64,000 nucleotides of DNA from Voacanga thouarsii (GCA_026120185.1 JANUWF010001188.1:1550001-1614000), one strand, 5' to 3'. Numbered from the stretch's first letter, positions 10,667 to 22,816 are shown. Numbers and translations: made by a program. The notes: generated by a model not told the origin, from the letters alone.

Positions 10667-13460
10667 TCATGGCCGAAACTCCCTCTCTTGGCCGAATGGC
10701 TTCTTCCTCCATGGCCATGCTCCCTCCACCTTCCTTGGACGATTTTAGGCATCTAGGAGTTGTGATCCATTCTAAACTCCTTCAAGGCATCCCTCAACCA
10801 AGTAAGTCCCTTCAATCATTCTTTTAAATTCTAGATTCATGTCTCTAGGATGATATTGATAGTATGTGGATTGTGATAGGATTTGAGTATGCATTGTAGA
10901 GATTGAAGCATGAATATATGTATGATTGTGAAGGAGATGGGATTTATGCATGGAAGGATTATATTGTTTGATTGAATGATGATTTGGGGTTTGATGCATG
11001 TTTCCATGTCATAGGTAGTATTTGTGATGAAGTATGCTAGAGATTATGTCACTATTGGTGATTAGGACTTATATTCATGTTGGATTATTGAAACCATGGC
11101 CATATCTATGTTAGTAGAGGTTAGATCATGTCTTGATAAATTGAGATCTATGCTTGAATGCATGATTTGGATGAATTGATGAGTTGAATGGTTGTATATG
11201 TTCATGATTGTGAGTAACCTTGGAATTATGATCATGATTTAGTTGTCCCTAAGCAAATTTTTATTTCATGAATAAAATATTTAGTAATATAATTTTGCTA
11301 GTGATTTCGAAAACCCTAAGAAGGGTGGATTTGGAATATTATATTTATATAAAGGATAATTTATTCAAATAAATAATAGTTTTAATAGAAAAATAAAATA
11401 TATAGATATTTTATAAAATAATGAAATCAACTAAAGCCTTTTATGAAAATAATCATGATTAGGAAAATACTTATTTCTATAAATTTAATTATCATCTTTT
11501 AATCAAAACCTATTAAAAATTATTTATTATTTTTCAAGCAAGATTCATTAAAATTCATTTTCAACTAACTTTAGTTATCAATTATTTTCTAACAACTAAA
11601 TTATTAATAAATCATTAACAAATAAACTCTAAATTTTTCTTAGCAAGTTTTAAACCTTTAACTTATTAGTACCTATTTCCCAAAACATTAATTATTTTAA
11701 ATATCAAATTATCCATAGCCTATAAACTTATTTATTTATTGGGTGGACTTAAAGCTTTGGACACTAGGATCATGATAGTAGTAAGTTGAGTTGTTTTAAA
11801 ATTGAGGAAGTTGATTGTGGCTTGAAATTGATTGTGTTTTGAATTTGCCCATGTGGGGTTAGGTCAGCTGTTAGAGACCTTTTATTTGTGGGCAAGAGTC
11901 AGGTAAGCTCCTGCATAAAACCTGATTGATGTGAAATGTTTTGCTTATGGCAAGCCAAATGTAGAGTGTATGGACACTCATTTATGTAAAGGCAATTAAG
12001 GGTTGAAATCTCTCTTATATCAAACATTTGAATTATTTAAAAATCAAAGAGCAGATTTGCCAAACTCAAACTCTTTCTAAAGCTGATTTTTTTTTTTTTT
12101 TTTTTTACAAGGACTTTGAAACCCTCAAAATGCCATTTTCATGTAGAACAATGTTTTGTTCATTTTATCCCAAGGGGGAAACGTCGTTGAGTACTCAATA
12201 AGGGTGGACTACTAGGACTTGTCCTTGAGGGATTAGGGTAAGTCTTTCAGTAGGTGGCCACCTCTGAGGGGTGAGTCCTTCCCGGATAGGACGTCAGTCC
12301 AGTGGGTCGTGCCGGTCCGAGCTAGCAGTGTTCTTTTTAGTCAAGTGACTGTGTTTTGCCAGAATGGACACCCGGTTGTTGTTTGGCTATAGAGAAGGAG
12401 GAGTATCTTGCCCAGTAGGCCGATCACCTACTTTTGTCAGTCTGCACAAAGTGTGGCATTCTGACCGGCGGTATGAACAAAATGTAGCATATTGACCATC
12501 CGGTTGTAGGGCCCAACGTGTGGTAACCCTTAATTTTTTCTTATGAGTGGTTGATTTTGTTGATCATGTATGGCTGGAATAGCTAAAACGCCACTCTTGC
12601 TTTTGACTAATTTTTATTACTTGCCAATATTTCTCTTATAAAGATTTTGCACTTTGCATTCATGAACTGCTCTCACTAAACACCCAAAGCACCACGGACT
12701 TACTGAGATTTCTGTCTCATCACCTTTTTACTATGATTTCAGGTCAATCCTGCTGTGGGGATGAGTAACTAGTGTAATCTACCTGGGAAGAGATTGTTAT
12801 CGTTTATTTCTATGTATTGCTTTGGGGAGTCGAGAGTGGATAATTTTATTTATGGTTTATTTTGGGAATTCATGGATTTATTCTTGGAGTATTTTGGGAT
12901 GTACTAATTTTTTTTGTTAAAGTATTATTTTATTCCGCTATTTTATTTGTGTGACCTAGTTATAAAGACCCCTTGTCCTTTGGACGGGGCGACATCCCCA
13001 ACCCTGGCGGGCCTAGGTAGCGGGGTGTTACATGTTGTGTGTATTGTCAAGGTTGTGGTGTAAAACCCATAAGAGTGAGCCTTGATATGTTTGAGAGGTT
13101 GTATAAAACCTAGTGTGGTGATCCTCTCTTGTATGTGGCTGTTTCTTTAAGTGATGTTATTGAAATAGGGTTGAAAATCCTTAAGTGTGAGGCTTAAGGT
13201 AGTGGACGTAGATCATTGTTGATCGAACCACTATATATCTCCTGTCTCATTTTATTTCAGTGGTTCATGCATTTTGTTTTTATGATCTTTCACTGTCTAA
13301 ATTTGAATATACATCTACGAGTAATTGGATAGCTTTCTATGCATCTATAAAGTCAGTCCAAGCATCTTGGTGATCAACCTTGTTCAGCATTTTAGACAAT
13401 CGGAAAAAGTTATTTTTGCTTGCCAAAAACCTTATTCTCCCCCCTCTAAGGTTTTTCATT

Positions 13461-13472
13461 TGGTATCAGAAA
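13461..13472 (+). promoter_or_regulatory. Primer binding site of SireV (iMet tRNA)
   Basis: TGGTATCAGAAA lies two bases after the LTR end. The first ten bases match the complement of the 3' end of plant initiator tRNA-Met (TGGTATCAGAGC), the usual primer of copia elements. Confidence 0.85.
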
Positions 13473-13518
13473 TAGGTCTACATATTCTTGGTTTAACAGC
13501 CTTGTAGAAAATATCTTA

Positions 13519-15425
13519 ATGGCAAGTTCATCTTCTCTTCCATATGTTGAAGGGTCTTCAACAAATCGTCCACCTTTGTTTAATGGAAGCAACTATACTT
13601 TCTGGAAAAATAGAATAAATATTTATGTGTGTTTTATTAACTTTGAGTTATGGAGTTTAATAGAGAATGGTTCTTTTATTCCATGAAAGATGATTGATGG
13701 CATAAAAATACCTAAATAGAATGATAAGTATAGTGTGGAAGACAATGCAAAAATGACTCAAAATTTTCAAGCTATGAACATTTTGTGTTGTGCTCTAGAT
13801 GCGACTGAATACAACCGTGTTAGTGGTTGTGATTCAGCTCATGATATGTGGAGATTGCTAGAAGTCATCCATGAGAGGACTAATCAAGTCAAAGAATCAA
13901 AACTAGGGCTTCTTATTCATGATTATGAATTATTTACTATGAAGCCAAATGAAAGCATCAATGACATGTTCACAATATTTACCAATATCTCAAATGGTCT
14001 GAAAGCTTACGGAAAGATTTATTCCCTTGGGGAACAAAACCGAAAAATTCTTAATGCTTTACCAAAAAGCTGGCAGCCTAAAATTCTTGCTGTAGAAGAA
14101 TCCAAGGATTTAAAATCCTTACCTACTAAAGAGTTGATCGGATCTCTTTTAACTCATGAAATGAAGCTTAAAAGGTTTCATGAATCTAATGATCATGATA
14201 AAGGCAGAAAAGGGATTGCTCTAAAAGCTGAAAGTGAAGATGGAGAAACAAGCTCTTCAGAAAGCAGTGAAGGCATGGAAATGGATAGTGATGACTTAGC
14301 AATGATAGCAAAGAAATTCAGAAGGATGTTCAAGGGAAACTACCAACGAGGAAGGAAGCTTATAAGAAAGAAAGGACAAACCTCCGGCTTCAAACCTCAA
14401 TGTTTTGAATGTAAAAGCACGGATCACTTCATTGCAGACTATTCGATTGCAAAAGGAAAGGAAGGAAAAGTGTCTAAAAAGAGGAAAGACCTGAAGGTCG
14501 AGAAAGGTAAAGGATTGATAGGAGCTTGGGACTTAAATGAAGAATCTGAGGAAGAAACTGCCAATATTTACTTCATGGCTTTAGAAAATGAGGTAAACTT
14601 TTCAATATCAGAATGCATGTCTATTTCGCATACATCTATGACTGAAAAGCATGTTGATCCTAAAGAATTGTTATGTAATATGTTTCATGAATTAAAAAAA
14701 CTGTCAAAAAAAAAAATAAAGATTTAAAGTTGAAAGTAAATTATTTGATGAAAGAAAATGAAGCTGTGTTAAATAACTTCGAGATGTCTTTTGAAGCTCA
14801 TACATATGCTACAATTGAAAAAGATGTGATCATGACAGCATTGCATCATGCATCTCTAGAAAATAGAAATTTGTGTGATAAAATTTGAATTCTTGAACGC
14901 ACAATTATCACTTTCAATGATATGAAAATTAGAGTAAATGATCTTACCAATTGCATTGAAAAATTTACAAATGGCAAAAGCAATCTGGAAAAACTTTTCG
15001 GAACTCAACTTCATTTTGGTAATCGAAGTGGATTAGGATATAACCATGAGGATAATGACAAAACTTGCATGCCCAGATTTGTTTATGCTGGAAATCGAAG
15101 TGGCTTAGAATACAAACATGAGGATAAAGACAAAACTTGCATGCCTAGATTTGGCTTAGTAGAAAATCAGAGTAACTTAGGATATGAACATAAGAATACT
15201 TACAAAAAGAACAAGTTTTGGCATGCTAAACCTACTTCTTCTCATAGCACATACAAGGCATGCACGTATTGTGAGAAACCTGGACATATAGTTTCAAGAT
15301 GTCTTGTTAAAAGAAAAGTGGAATCCGGTGGAGCTACTTTCTGGAAAATCAAAGAAAATGTTACTAACCTTCATGGACCCAAGAAAGTGTGGGTACCAAA
15401 AATCATCTCTTCTTCTTATGTATAG
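13519..15425 (+). pseudogene. gag: SireV gag (broken)
   Basis: The start ATG at 13519 opens MASSSSLPYVEG, and a copia gag N-terminus (FNGSNYTFWK) follows. In-frame stops occur at 13684 (TGA) and 13717 (TAG). The frame then stays open to 14727, with a copia gag (UBN2-type) region around 13735-14200. A CX2CX4H zinc knuckle near 14401 has its last Cys replaced by Tyr. The A11 run at 14706-14716 marks a frame change; the continuing frame has a TGA at 14886 and then reads 14922-15425. This second part carries three 24-residue repeats (15018-15233) and an intact CX2CX4HX4C knuckle (CTYCEKPGHIVSRC, about 15261-15302). The long gag with two knuckles and coiled, acidic middle fits Sireviruses. The stop TAG at 15423 lies in the same frame as the protease that follows. 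Confidence 0.85.
15018..15233 (+). repeat. Three tandem 72-bp units in SireV gag
   Basis: Units start at about 15018, 15090 and 15162 and encode 24-residue repeats of the form NRSGLGY-HED-DKTCMPRF. The third is the most diverged. The period is a multiple of three, so the frame is kept. Confidence 0.85.
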
Positions 15426-16790
15426 GCATGGTCTTTAAGCTTTACCAAGTGGTTCTTGGACAGCAGTTGTTCAAGACATATGACTGGAAATGCAGCATTG
15501 TTAGAAGATATTCAGAAAAAAAATGAAGGATTTGTTACATTTGGAGACAAGAAAAAAGGAAAGATTCTCGGCATTGGTAACATTGGTAAAGGTTCCTTAA
15601 CATTTATAAAGTAAGTCTTACTTATTGATGATCTAAAATATAATCTGCTCAGCATTAGCCAACTTTGTGACAATGGTTGCAAAGTTATTTTTGAAAAAGA
15701 TTCTTGCTCTATACTTGACAGTGAAAATCTTGAAACCATCTTTACTGCCAAATGCATGGGAAATGTATATGTGTTTTATCTCAATGACCTTGTAGCTAGT
15801 GGAGTTAGGTGCCTATCCATTCATGACAATGATGGTTATCTTTGGCATAGAAGATTAAGTCTTGTATATTTTGATTTGTTAAACAAACTGTCCTCAAAAG
15901 AACTTGTTAGGGGGCTTCCAAAAATGAAATTTGATAAACATAGAATCTGTGATGCATGTCAATTTGGAAAGCAAATCAAAACCTCTTTTAAACCAAAGAA
16001 AATGATTTCTACCTCAAAACCTCTTGAATTAGTTCATATGGATTTATTTGGACCTATGAGAACTGCTAGTCTTGGAGGTAAAAAATATGCATATGTAATT
16101 GTTGATGATTTTTCTAGATTCACCTGGGCATTATTCTTGGACAAAAAGATGAAGCCTTTACTGAATTTTCAAAACTGATTAAGCGCGTCCAAAACTCGAT
16201 TAGATGCAAACTGATTTCTATTAGAAGTGATAATGGAAAAGAATTTTGTAACAGCGACTTTACTCATTTCTATGATGAAAATGGAGTCTTTCATAATTTT
16301 TCAGTAGTTAAAACTCCTCAACAGAATGGTGTTGTTGAAAGGAAAAATCGGACCTTGCAAGAAATGGCTAGATCAATGCTTTGTGAAAATTTTCTTCCAA
16401 AATACTTTTGGGCGGAAGCTGTTAACACAGCATGCTATACAATAAACCGAGTTATGTTAAGACCATTTTTAAAGAAAAACTGCTTTTGAACTTATGTTTG
16501 ACAAAACTCCTTCTATCTCTTATTTTAAAATTTTTGGATGCAAATGTTTTGTTCTAAATACAAGAGATAATCTTGGAAAATTTGATAGCAAGTCCAATGA
16601 GGCTATATTTCTTGGATATTCTTCCAACAAGAAAGCTTATAGAGTATACAATAAAAGAACTCTTTGTGTGGAAGTATCTGTGCATGTTGTATTTGATGAA
16701 TCTAACATTTATACTTCAAAAAGAGATGATGATGACGTAGGTAATTCAAATGAAGTTAAGTTAGATTAGGTAAATACTCCATCATTAGAT
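15426..16790 (+). pseudogene. pol: SireV pol, protease and integrase (broken)
   Basis: Order is protease then integrase, as in Ty1/copia. The protease site near 15450 reads WFLDSSCSRHMTGN; the usual D-S/T-G is DSS, so the active-site Gly is lost. A TAA at 15612 interrupts the frame. The GAG-pre-integrase zinc site follows (LWHRRL...CDACQFGK near 15837-15970), but its second His (usually LGH) is absent. The integrase core shows HMDLFGP (about 16035), VDDFSRFTW (about 16102), SDNGKEF (about 16227) and VVERKNRT (about 16330), so the D,D,E residues can all be seen. Frames change near 16147 (before the third block) and near 16475, and again before 16795. Confidence 0.85.
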
Positions 16791-18519
16791 ACTCATGCAA
16801 AAAGAGGAGGAAATCGAAGAATTACAGAATGAACAAGAAAAACATCAAACTGAACATTCTACAAATCATCAATTGTCGAAAGATTGGAAATACGAATCAG
16901 GCCATCCAAAGGAGCAAATCATTGGAGATCTAAACCAAGGAGTTAAAACTCGACGGTATTTTATCGACAACTTTGCTCTTCTTTCAAATATTGAACCTAA
17001 CAGCATTGATATTGCATTACATGATGAATTTTGGATTATCGCAATACAAGAAGAGTTGAATCAATTCGAAAGAAATCAGATTTGGAAACTTGTTCCTAGA
17101 CCGCATGATCATCCTGTTATTGGAACAAAATGAGTTTTTAGAAATAAACTTGATGAAAATGGGGCTGTAATTAGAAACAAAGCTAGATTAGTAGCTCAAG
17201 GATTTAATCAAGAGGAAGGCATTGACTATGATGAAACATTTGCTCCTGTTGCTAGACTAGAATCTATTCGAATGTTACTTGCTTTTGCATCCTTTAAAAA
17301 TTTTATGCTCTATCAAATGGATGTCAAAAGTGCTTTCCTAAATGGCTTCATTGAAGAAGAAGTGTATGTTGAGCAGCCACCTGGTTTTTCTCACGAGCTC
17401 TATCCAAATCATGTTTTCAAATTATCTAAAGCTCTTTATGGATTGAAGCAAGCTCCTAGAGCTTGGTATGAAAAGCTTAGTGGTTTTCTAATCTCAAAAG
17501 GATTTTCTAGAGGCTTAATTGATAATACATTGTTCATCAAATCTGATTGCCCTGGTGATTTACTAATTGTCCAAATCTATGTTGATGATATTATTTTTTG
17601 CGCTACTAATGACTCTTTATGCAATATGTTTGCTAAGACTATGCAGTAAGAATTTAAAATGAGTATGATGGGAGAATTGAACTTCTTTCTCGTACTACAA
17701 ATTAAACAAACTATAGATGGAATCTTCATTAACCAAGCAAAGTATGCCAAAGAGTTGCTCAAAAGGTTTGGAATGAATGAAGCAAAAGAAATTAGCACAC
17801 CCATGAGTACATCCATAAAGCTTGACCAAGATGAAAGAGGTAAGAAGGTAGATGAACGAAAATATAGAGGTATGATTGGAAGTCTACTATATCTTACTAC
17901 TAGTCGACCAGATATCATGTTCTTAGTATGTTTTTGTGCTTGATTTCAATCTTGTCTGAAGGAATCTCATTTGAGTGCAGTCAAACACATACTTCGATAT
18001 GTTATTGGAACGTATGATTATGGATTATGGTATCCACGTACTAACACCTTTGATCTTATACGATATACTGACGCAGATTATGCAGGGTGTAAAGTTGAAA
18101 GAAAAAGTACTAGTGGCCATTGTCAATTTCTTGGACACTCACTGGTATCATGGCACAGTAAAAAACAAGGTTGCGTATCATTATCCACCATTGAGGCTGA
18201 ATATATTGCAGCAGGAAGTTGTTGTGCTCAAATCTTATGGATGAAGAATACTCTGCAAGATTTCATTTTAAATTTTAATTGTGTACCTATAACGTGTGAT
18301 AATATAAGTGCTATCAATCTAACAAAAAACCCAGTGCATCATTCGAGAACAAAGCATATTGAAGTTAAACATCACTTCATCCAAGATCACGTACTCAAAG
18401 GAGATGTGTGTGTTGAATATATCTCAACGGATGAACAACTTGTAGATATCTTTACTAAACCTCTAGCTAAAGACAGGTTCAACAATTTGAGAAGAGGTTT
18501 GGGCATTACAAGAATTTGA
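16791..18519 (+). pseudogene. pol: SireV pol, reverse transcriptase and RNase H (broken)
   Basis: One reading frame with three in-frame stops: TGA at 17131 (TGG to TGA), TAA at 17647 (likely CAA to TAA) and TGA at 17941 (likely CGA to TGA). RT motifs are clear: [48 protein letters not shown] and an intact YVDD at 17578-17589. RNase H shows YTDADYAG, SGHCQFLG, STIEAEYIA and the terminal VDIFTKPLAKDRF. The stops are all explained by single transitions, which suggests decay by cytosine deamination. The motif set belongs to the Sirevirus branch of copia. Confidence 0.9.
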
Positions 18520-18953
18520 TAACTAATCTTTTTATGTAAGGTCTTCTTGTGCAGGAATTGTGAAGAAAAAGATTTTGGAAACACAACTCTACATCCAAAA
18601 TATCTTGTTCCTATTTTGGACGAAGTGCTGGAATCCAATTTCTACATCTAAAATGCATTTCAGGGAAACACTCTTTTGGACATTGATTTCAGATCTTGTC
18701 TTGTTCCAAAATCAATTGCTAATATTCCTTTATTCCAAATTTTGAGTTTTAAAAAATTAGTTTGTGCATTTTTCAAAACATCTCAGAAACACTTATATTT
18801 CCAAGGCATTTTGTTCTCTCATTCTTCCTGACATTTTAGGCTCTCTGATTTTCTCTTTCTCGAAAGTCTTGAAACCGTCATTCCTCCAAAACAACTTCTC
18901 CGTGTTCTTTCTCTTTGAAAACCCAAAAAGCCCTAAAAAGCTTTAATCTTTCA

Positions 18954-20417
18954 ATGGCAAAAACTAAATCTTCTATTCCAAAATCGAAAAAGGAGAAAAA
19001 ACCCACTCAGATGAAATAGAAAAAGGTTTTGGGTTCAAAAGGCAAAGCCAATGAAGCCTCTCCGCAGCCTCACTTCTCGACTTCTCACTATGATTCGTCT
19101 GAATCATCTTCCGAACAACCAAGTTCTACAAACCAGGTACCCCGATTTCTTGACTCTAAATGCGAATCTGAGTACAATGATTGGGTTTCAAGAAATAGAA
19201 CTATGATCTCTGGCTATTGGGTTAATCATTCTACCTTCTTCAATCTGTCTAATATTCTAGACATGTTTGATCACTTTGGGTGGGGAAGTTTGTTGTCAGT
19301 CGATGAGAAAATATATACTCCTCTGGTATGGGAATTCTACGCTAATTTGAGAAAAGGAAAGTTGGAAGAAACTGAGAGAGGCTTTATGATTAGATGGTAT
19401 GTATCCAGAGTTAAGGGCATATAAATAGAATTTGATCATAGGCTGTTTAACAGAATTTGTGATGTTAAAGATGTTGGCCTTCAGTACTTTGAGATGAATA
19501 AATTTCCTGAGGGGAAAGAAATTTTTTATCTGAAAAATCTTGAAAAACTGTTCACTGGAAGGAAAATCTTTGAAAGTTCTGGAAATAAAAATTCAAAATG
19601 GCTGAATGGGACGGGTAGAATCTTGCACCACATGGTATCAACCACGATTGTTCCCAGTTCTGGTCATAAAACTTCTATCAGTATTCTACAAATGGTGGTA
19701 ATGCTTGGGTTGGTTGAACAGAGGCATATAAATTTTGGTTTTTTAGCCACTAAGCTTATGTTGCAATCTCATAAGACCTCAAGCAAAGCTCTTCCTTTTG
19801 GTAATCTGTTGACAAAAGTCTTTCAATTTTTTAAAGTTAATTTAAATTCTATTCCATGTGATCCCTCGAAAACAAATGTCTACAACTATGACTCTTTTGA
19901 AAAGATAGGATATGTTAGGGAAGGAAATTCATGGAAATTGTTGAGAGAATCTACTGGAAAAGAGAAGGAAAACTTGATAAAGATCAAGGAAGAAGGAAAG
20001 TCAGGAACCAAAAGAAAGATTGATAAGGAAGGAACTGTTCCGGACTTCGGTCTATTTGAGAATATTCTAAGTGTAATAAGTTCTTTTGTATAGAAGTTGG
20101 AATCTCTTAGCTCAGAAATCAAATTGTTAGGAAATAGACTATCTGTCATTGAGCAATCTGCTAAAACTTCTGAACATGAAAAAGCTGAAGATAAATCTAA
20201 ACTGCCTATGGACAAAAAGGATTCCTGTCCTGAACCTTCTCCTGAACTATCTCTTCCACCTTCTCCCATTCAGAAAATAGAAACTCCTCATTCTTCTCCC
20301 AAACCTAAAGGAAACAGGCAGAAACATGTAGTTGTGAAGCGAAAATCCAGCAGGATTGTTGGTCAATTTTCCAAGAAAGGTCCTGGAGCAAAATCTGAGA
20401 CAATCAATATTGGATAA
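18954..20417 (+). pseudogene. SireV ORF3, third gene after pol (env-like position)
   Basis: One frame of about 488 codons from ATG 18954 to TAA 20415, broken by stops at 19017 (TAG), 19422 (TAA) and 20091 (TAG). The N-terminus is basic and Lys/Ser-rich (MAKTKSSIPKSKKEKK). The middle (about 19150-19930) has the pattern WEFYANLR, a later R-V-K-G turn, YFEMNKFPEG and GTGRILHHMVST. From memory this resembles the 'putative plant transposon protein' domain found in extra ORFs of Sirevirus and Athila elements. The C-terminus is charged, then Pro/Ser-rich. I see no clear signal peptide or membrane segment, so a true envelope role is doubtful. A related but more decayed ORF sits at 56786-58170. Confidence 0.7.
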
Positions 20418-21729
20418 ACTGTTTTCTGGGATCACAACTGGGATGATGAACAATTTCTTTTCTGCACTCCGTTGAACAATTTATTTTCCGCCATTTATAT
20501 TCCTGTCTTTAGATTATAACTGATGTTTGTTTTTAAGCTTAATTATCTATCTTCTAACTGTTGCTTATTTCTCTGTTTGCTATGCTTCTTTTTAATTGAT
20601 GACAAAGGGGGAGAAATAGGAATGTCATAGACTATTATGATATTAGCTGGTGCAGTAAGAATTATGGGGAAAATTTGAGGATTATCTGATGATCTATGGG
20701 GAGAAATAGAAATATTATGAAATATTATATTATTGAGGCAGTAAGAATATTATGGGATTGTCCGATGATCTATGACAGGGGGAGAATGAAATATGTTGAT
20801 ATGAATACAATGTTGTCTGCATATGTTGGTCTGAAAATTTTATAATCTGCTGTGAAAATATTAAATGCTAATCTGTGAAAATTCTGCTGTGAAAATGTTG
20901 AATGATTGTCTGTGAAAATACTGTTGTGAAAATGTTGAATGTTGATATGAGAAAATATTATTGTCTGCATGACTGTCGGCATGATGCTGTTGGCATTCAC
21001 CAGAAAGAAGGAAATATGCTAGTCTGAAAAGGTTATGGGTTTTGCATAATAATTTGATACGAAACTGATGAACTAAATTTGAACTGTTAATGCAGAGTTT
21101 TTTTTTTTTTTCCGACATGCGAAGTAAGTGCTGAAACTGTTCTAAAACTGAAACTGTTGTTGAACAGTTACAAAATTTCATGAAAATTGCATTAACTGTT
21201 ATGAGCTACACAAATTACTTTTTGCATGAACAGTTATGCACACAGAATTCTGAATGATGATTGGATCTTTGAAACAAAATTCTATGATAAATTTTTATGG
21301 TGCATCGACTCAGGGGGAGTTTTGGACTAAGAAACTTCATTTCCAAAACAATTACTCTTATAAGTAGTTTTTGAAAAATGTTTTGGACATCCAAAAGCCC
21401 CATCAAAAAATATTCTGAAAACACACATTCATCCAAAACTATTTTGGATACACTTTCTGGATGAATAAATCGTTACTTCTTCTATTTCCTCTTATGTTCG
21501 AAATTTTCACATAAGCATATATTTAGGGGGAGCATTTTAGCATTTTATCTCTATCAAACTATTCTGAATATTTATATAGAGATATTACATGCCTTAAGAT
21601 TATTGAAATCTGTTTACTTATAAGATCTCTATGAGACTTGTTACAATTATTTGCACTTTTTGCTCATCATGTTATTTCTATCTACATATCAAATGTGTCA
21701 TGTTTGTCATCACTCAAAAAGGGGGAGAT
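20418..21729 (+). other. SireV 3' non-coding region with six polypurine-like motifs
   Basis: No coding sequence. G-rich motifs of the form GGGGGAG or GGGGAG occur at 20607, 20698, 20778, 21313, 21526 and 21721. The last, next to the LTR, is the likely primer for plus-strand synthesis. Multiple polypurine tracts upstream of the 3' LTR are a described hallmark of Sireviruses. Between 20800 and 20960 short degenerate repeats of CTGTGAAAATRTTGAATG occur. Confidence 0.75.
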
Positions 21730-22266
21730 TGTTAGCCCTGAGGGCTTTCTTTTATGTTTTGATTTATGACAAACACAGATATGGACTAACATATCAATTT
21801 ATTGTGACAGGGCATGATTGACCTTTGTTCTTCTAAAGTCTTCAGATAAGAATTGTTGGCGACTCCTTTATCACTGATTTCAAGAATGGAAGATCAAATG
21901 GAAAATCAAGTATAAGGAGTTATACATCAAGAAGACTTTTTATGAAGAATATTAGACTAGGAAGTATTCATTAAGGTATATTTATTACTTCCTATGTCCT
22001 CTTATCTTTTGATTCATTTGACTTTACCTTGATGCTTGAAAGGAGATGATTTTCAAAGTTTTTAAAATTCGCAGAATTTAAGATGGTACAGTTTGAATCT
22101 AAAATCCTGTAAAACGGGTTGAAAATTGTTTATCACGGATGTGTCATTTTGGACTTAACTTTTGGATGCATCTTCATCCAAAACCCGAGTCCAAAACTCG
22201 AATGAGTTTAAATAGAAAAATTTATAGCTGTTTTTTAATGTCTGTTGGCACTCCACTCATTGGCTC

Positions 22267-22274
22267 TATAAATA
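22267..22274 (+). promoter_or_regulatory. TATA box of SireV right LTR
   Basis: TATAAATA in the same context and at the same distance into the LTR as in the left LTR. Confidence 0.55.
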
Positions 22275-22536
22275 GCCCTTAAAGCAAGATTATAAGCAAG
22301 ATTTTTGAAACATTCATCTTAGAAACACTATTACTCAATATTTTTAAGCTTATAAGTAATATTTTAAGATTATAAGCAAGATTATTTTGAAACATTCATC
22401 TTTTATTTTAAGCTTCAAAGTGAGTTGATTGTGTATCAAAGATAAAAGTATTTTGTGGCTTGTATCTGAGAGAATACCGGCTCAAGTAAGCGAGCTTATC
22501 TCTATTCTATTGATTTTCATATTCTCTGTTTGTGAG

Positions 22537-22816
22537 TGCAAGGTTGTGTGGTAAAACCCATAGGGGTGATCCTTGTTGTTTGTAAGTTGAATGTTGTAGT
22601 GTAAAACCCATAGGGGTGAGCCTTATTGTGTGTATGTTGAAGGTTGTGGTGTAAAACCCATAGGGGTGAGCCTTGTTGTGTGTATGTTAAAGGTTGTGGT
22701 GTAAAACCCACAGGGGTGAGCCTTATTATGTGTATTGTCAAGGTTGTGGTGTAAAACTTATAGCGGTGAGCCTTGATGTGTTTGAGAGGTTGTGTAAAAC
22801 CTAGTGTGGTGATCCT
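22537..22816 (+). repeat. 50-bp minisatellite in SireV right LTR
   Basis: The core GTAAAAC recurs at 22551, 22601, 22651, 22701 and 22751 at exactly 50-bp spacing, followed by a degenerate sixth unit near 22794. Each unit contains GGTTGTGGTGTAAAACCCAT and GGGGTGAGCCTT. The minus-strand open frame across it is a repeat artefact. Confidence 0.92.

Larger units (their letters stand above)
8681..13032 (+). mobile_element. ChrX solo LTR inserted in SireV left LTR (TSD TGTTG)
   Basis: Starts TGTGAAACCCC and ends GGGGTGTTACA. It is flanked by TGTTG at 8676-8680 and 13033-13037, a perfect 5-bp target-site duplication. Length 4352 bp, aligning in inverted orientation with both chromovirus LTRs (25944-30319, 37608-41295). 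It contains the tRNA-like block (8926-8993), a TC microsatellite (10613-10661), the AT-rich core (about 11250-11720), a T20 run (12087-12106) and the conserved U5-side block (about 12180-12530). No coding sequence. A solo LTR is the expected product of LTR-LTR recombination within a full element. Confidence 0.95.
7777..13458 (+). mobile_element. SireV left LTR (split by a ChrX solo LTR)
   Basis: Starts TGTTAGCCCTGAGGGC and ends CTAAGGTTTTTCA. The matching right LTR is 21730-23156. Without the insertion at 8681-13032 and its duplicated TGTTG, the LTR is about 1325 bp against 1427 bp on the right. The size difference is explained by one fewer 50-bp minisatellite unit and a roughly 50-bp indel near 8385. 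Over the first approximately 555 bp I count five differences, all transitions within the first 95 bp, so the LTRs are close to identical there. The iMet primer site follows at 13461. Confidence 0.9.

Noticed and set aside
13735..14727. An intact, independent 330-residue gene
   Set aside because: It is the middle of SireV gag, starting after two in-frame stops and ending at a frameshift in an A11 run; not a separate gene.
22537..22816. CRISPR-like array of regularly spaced repeats
   Set aside because: The 50-bp units are head-to-tail with no unique spacers, lie in a plant LTR, and are explained as a minisatellite.
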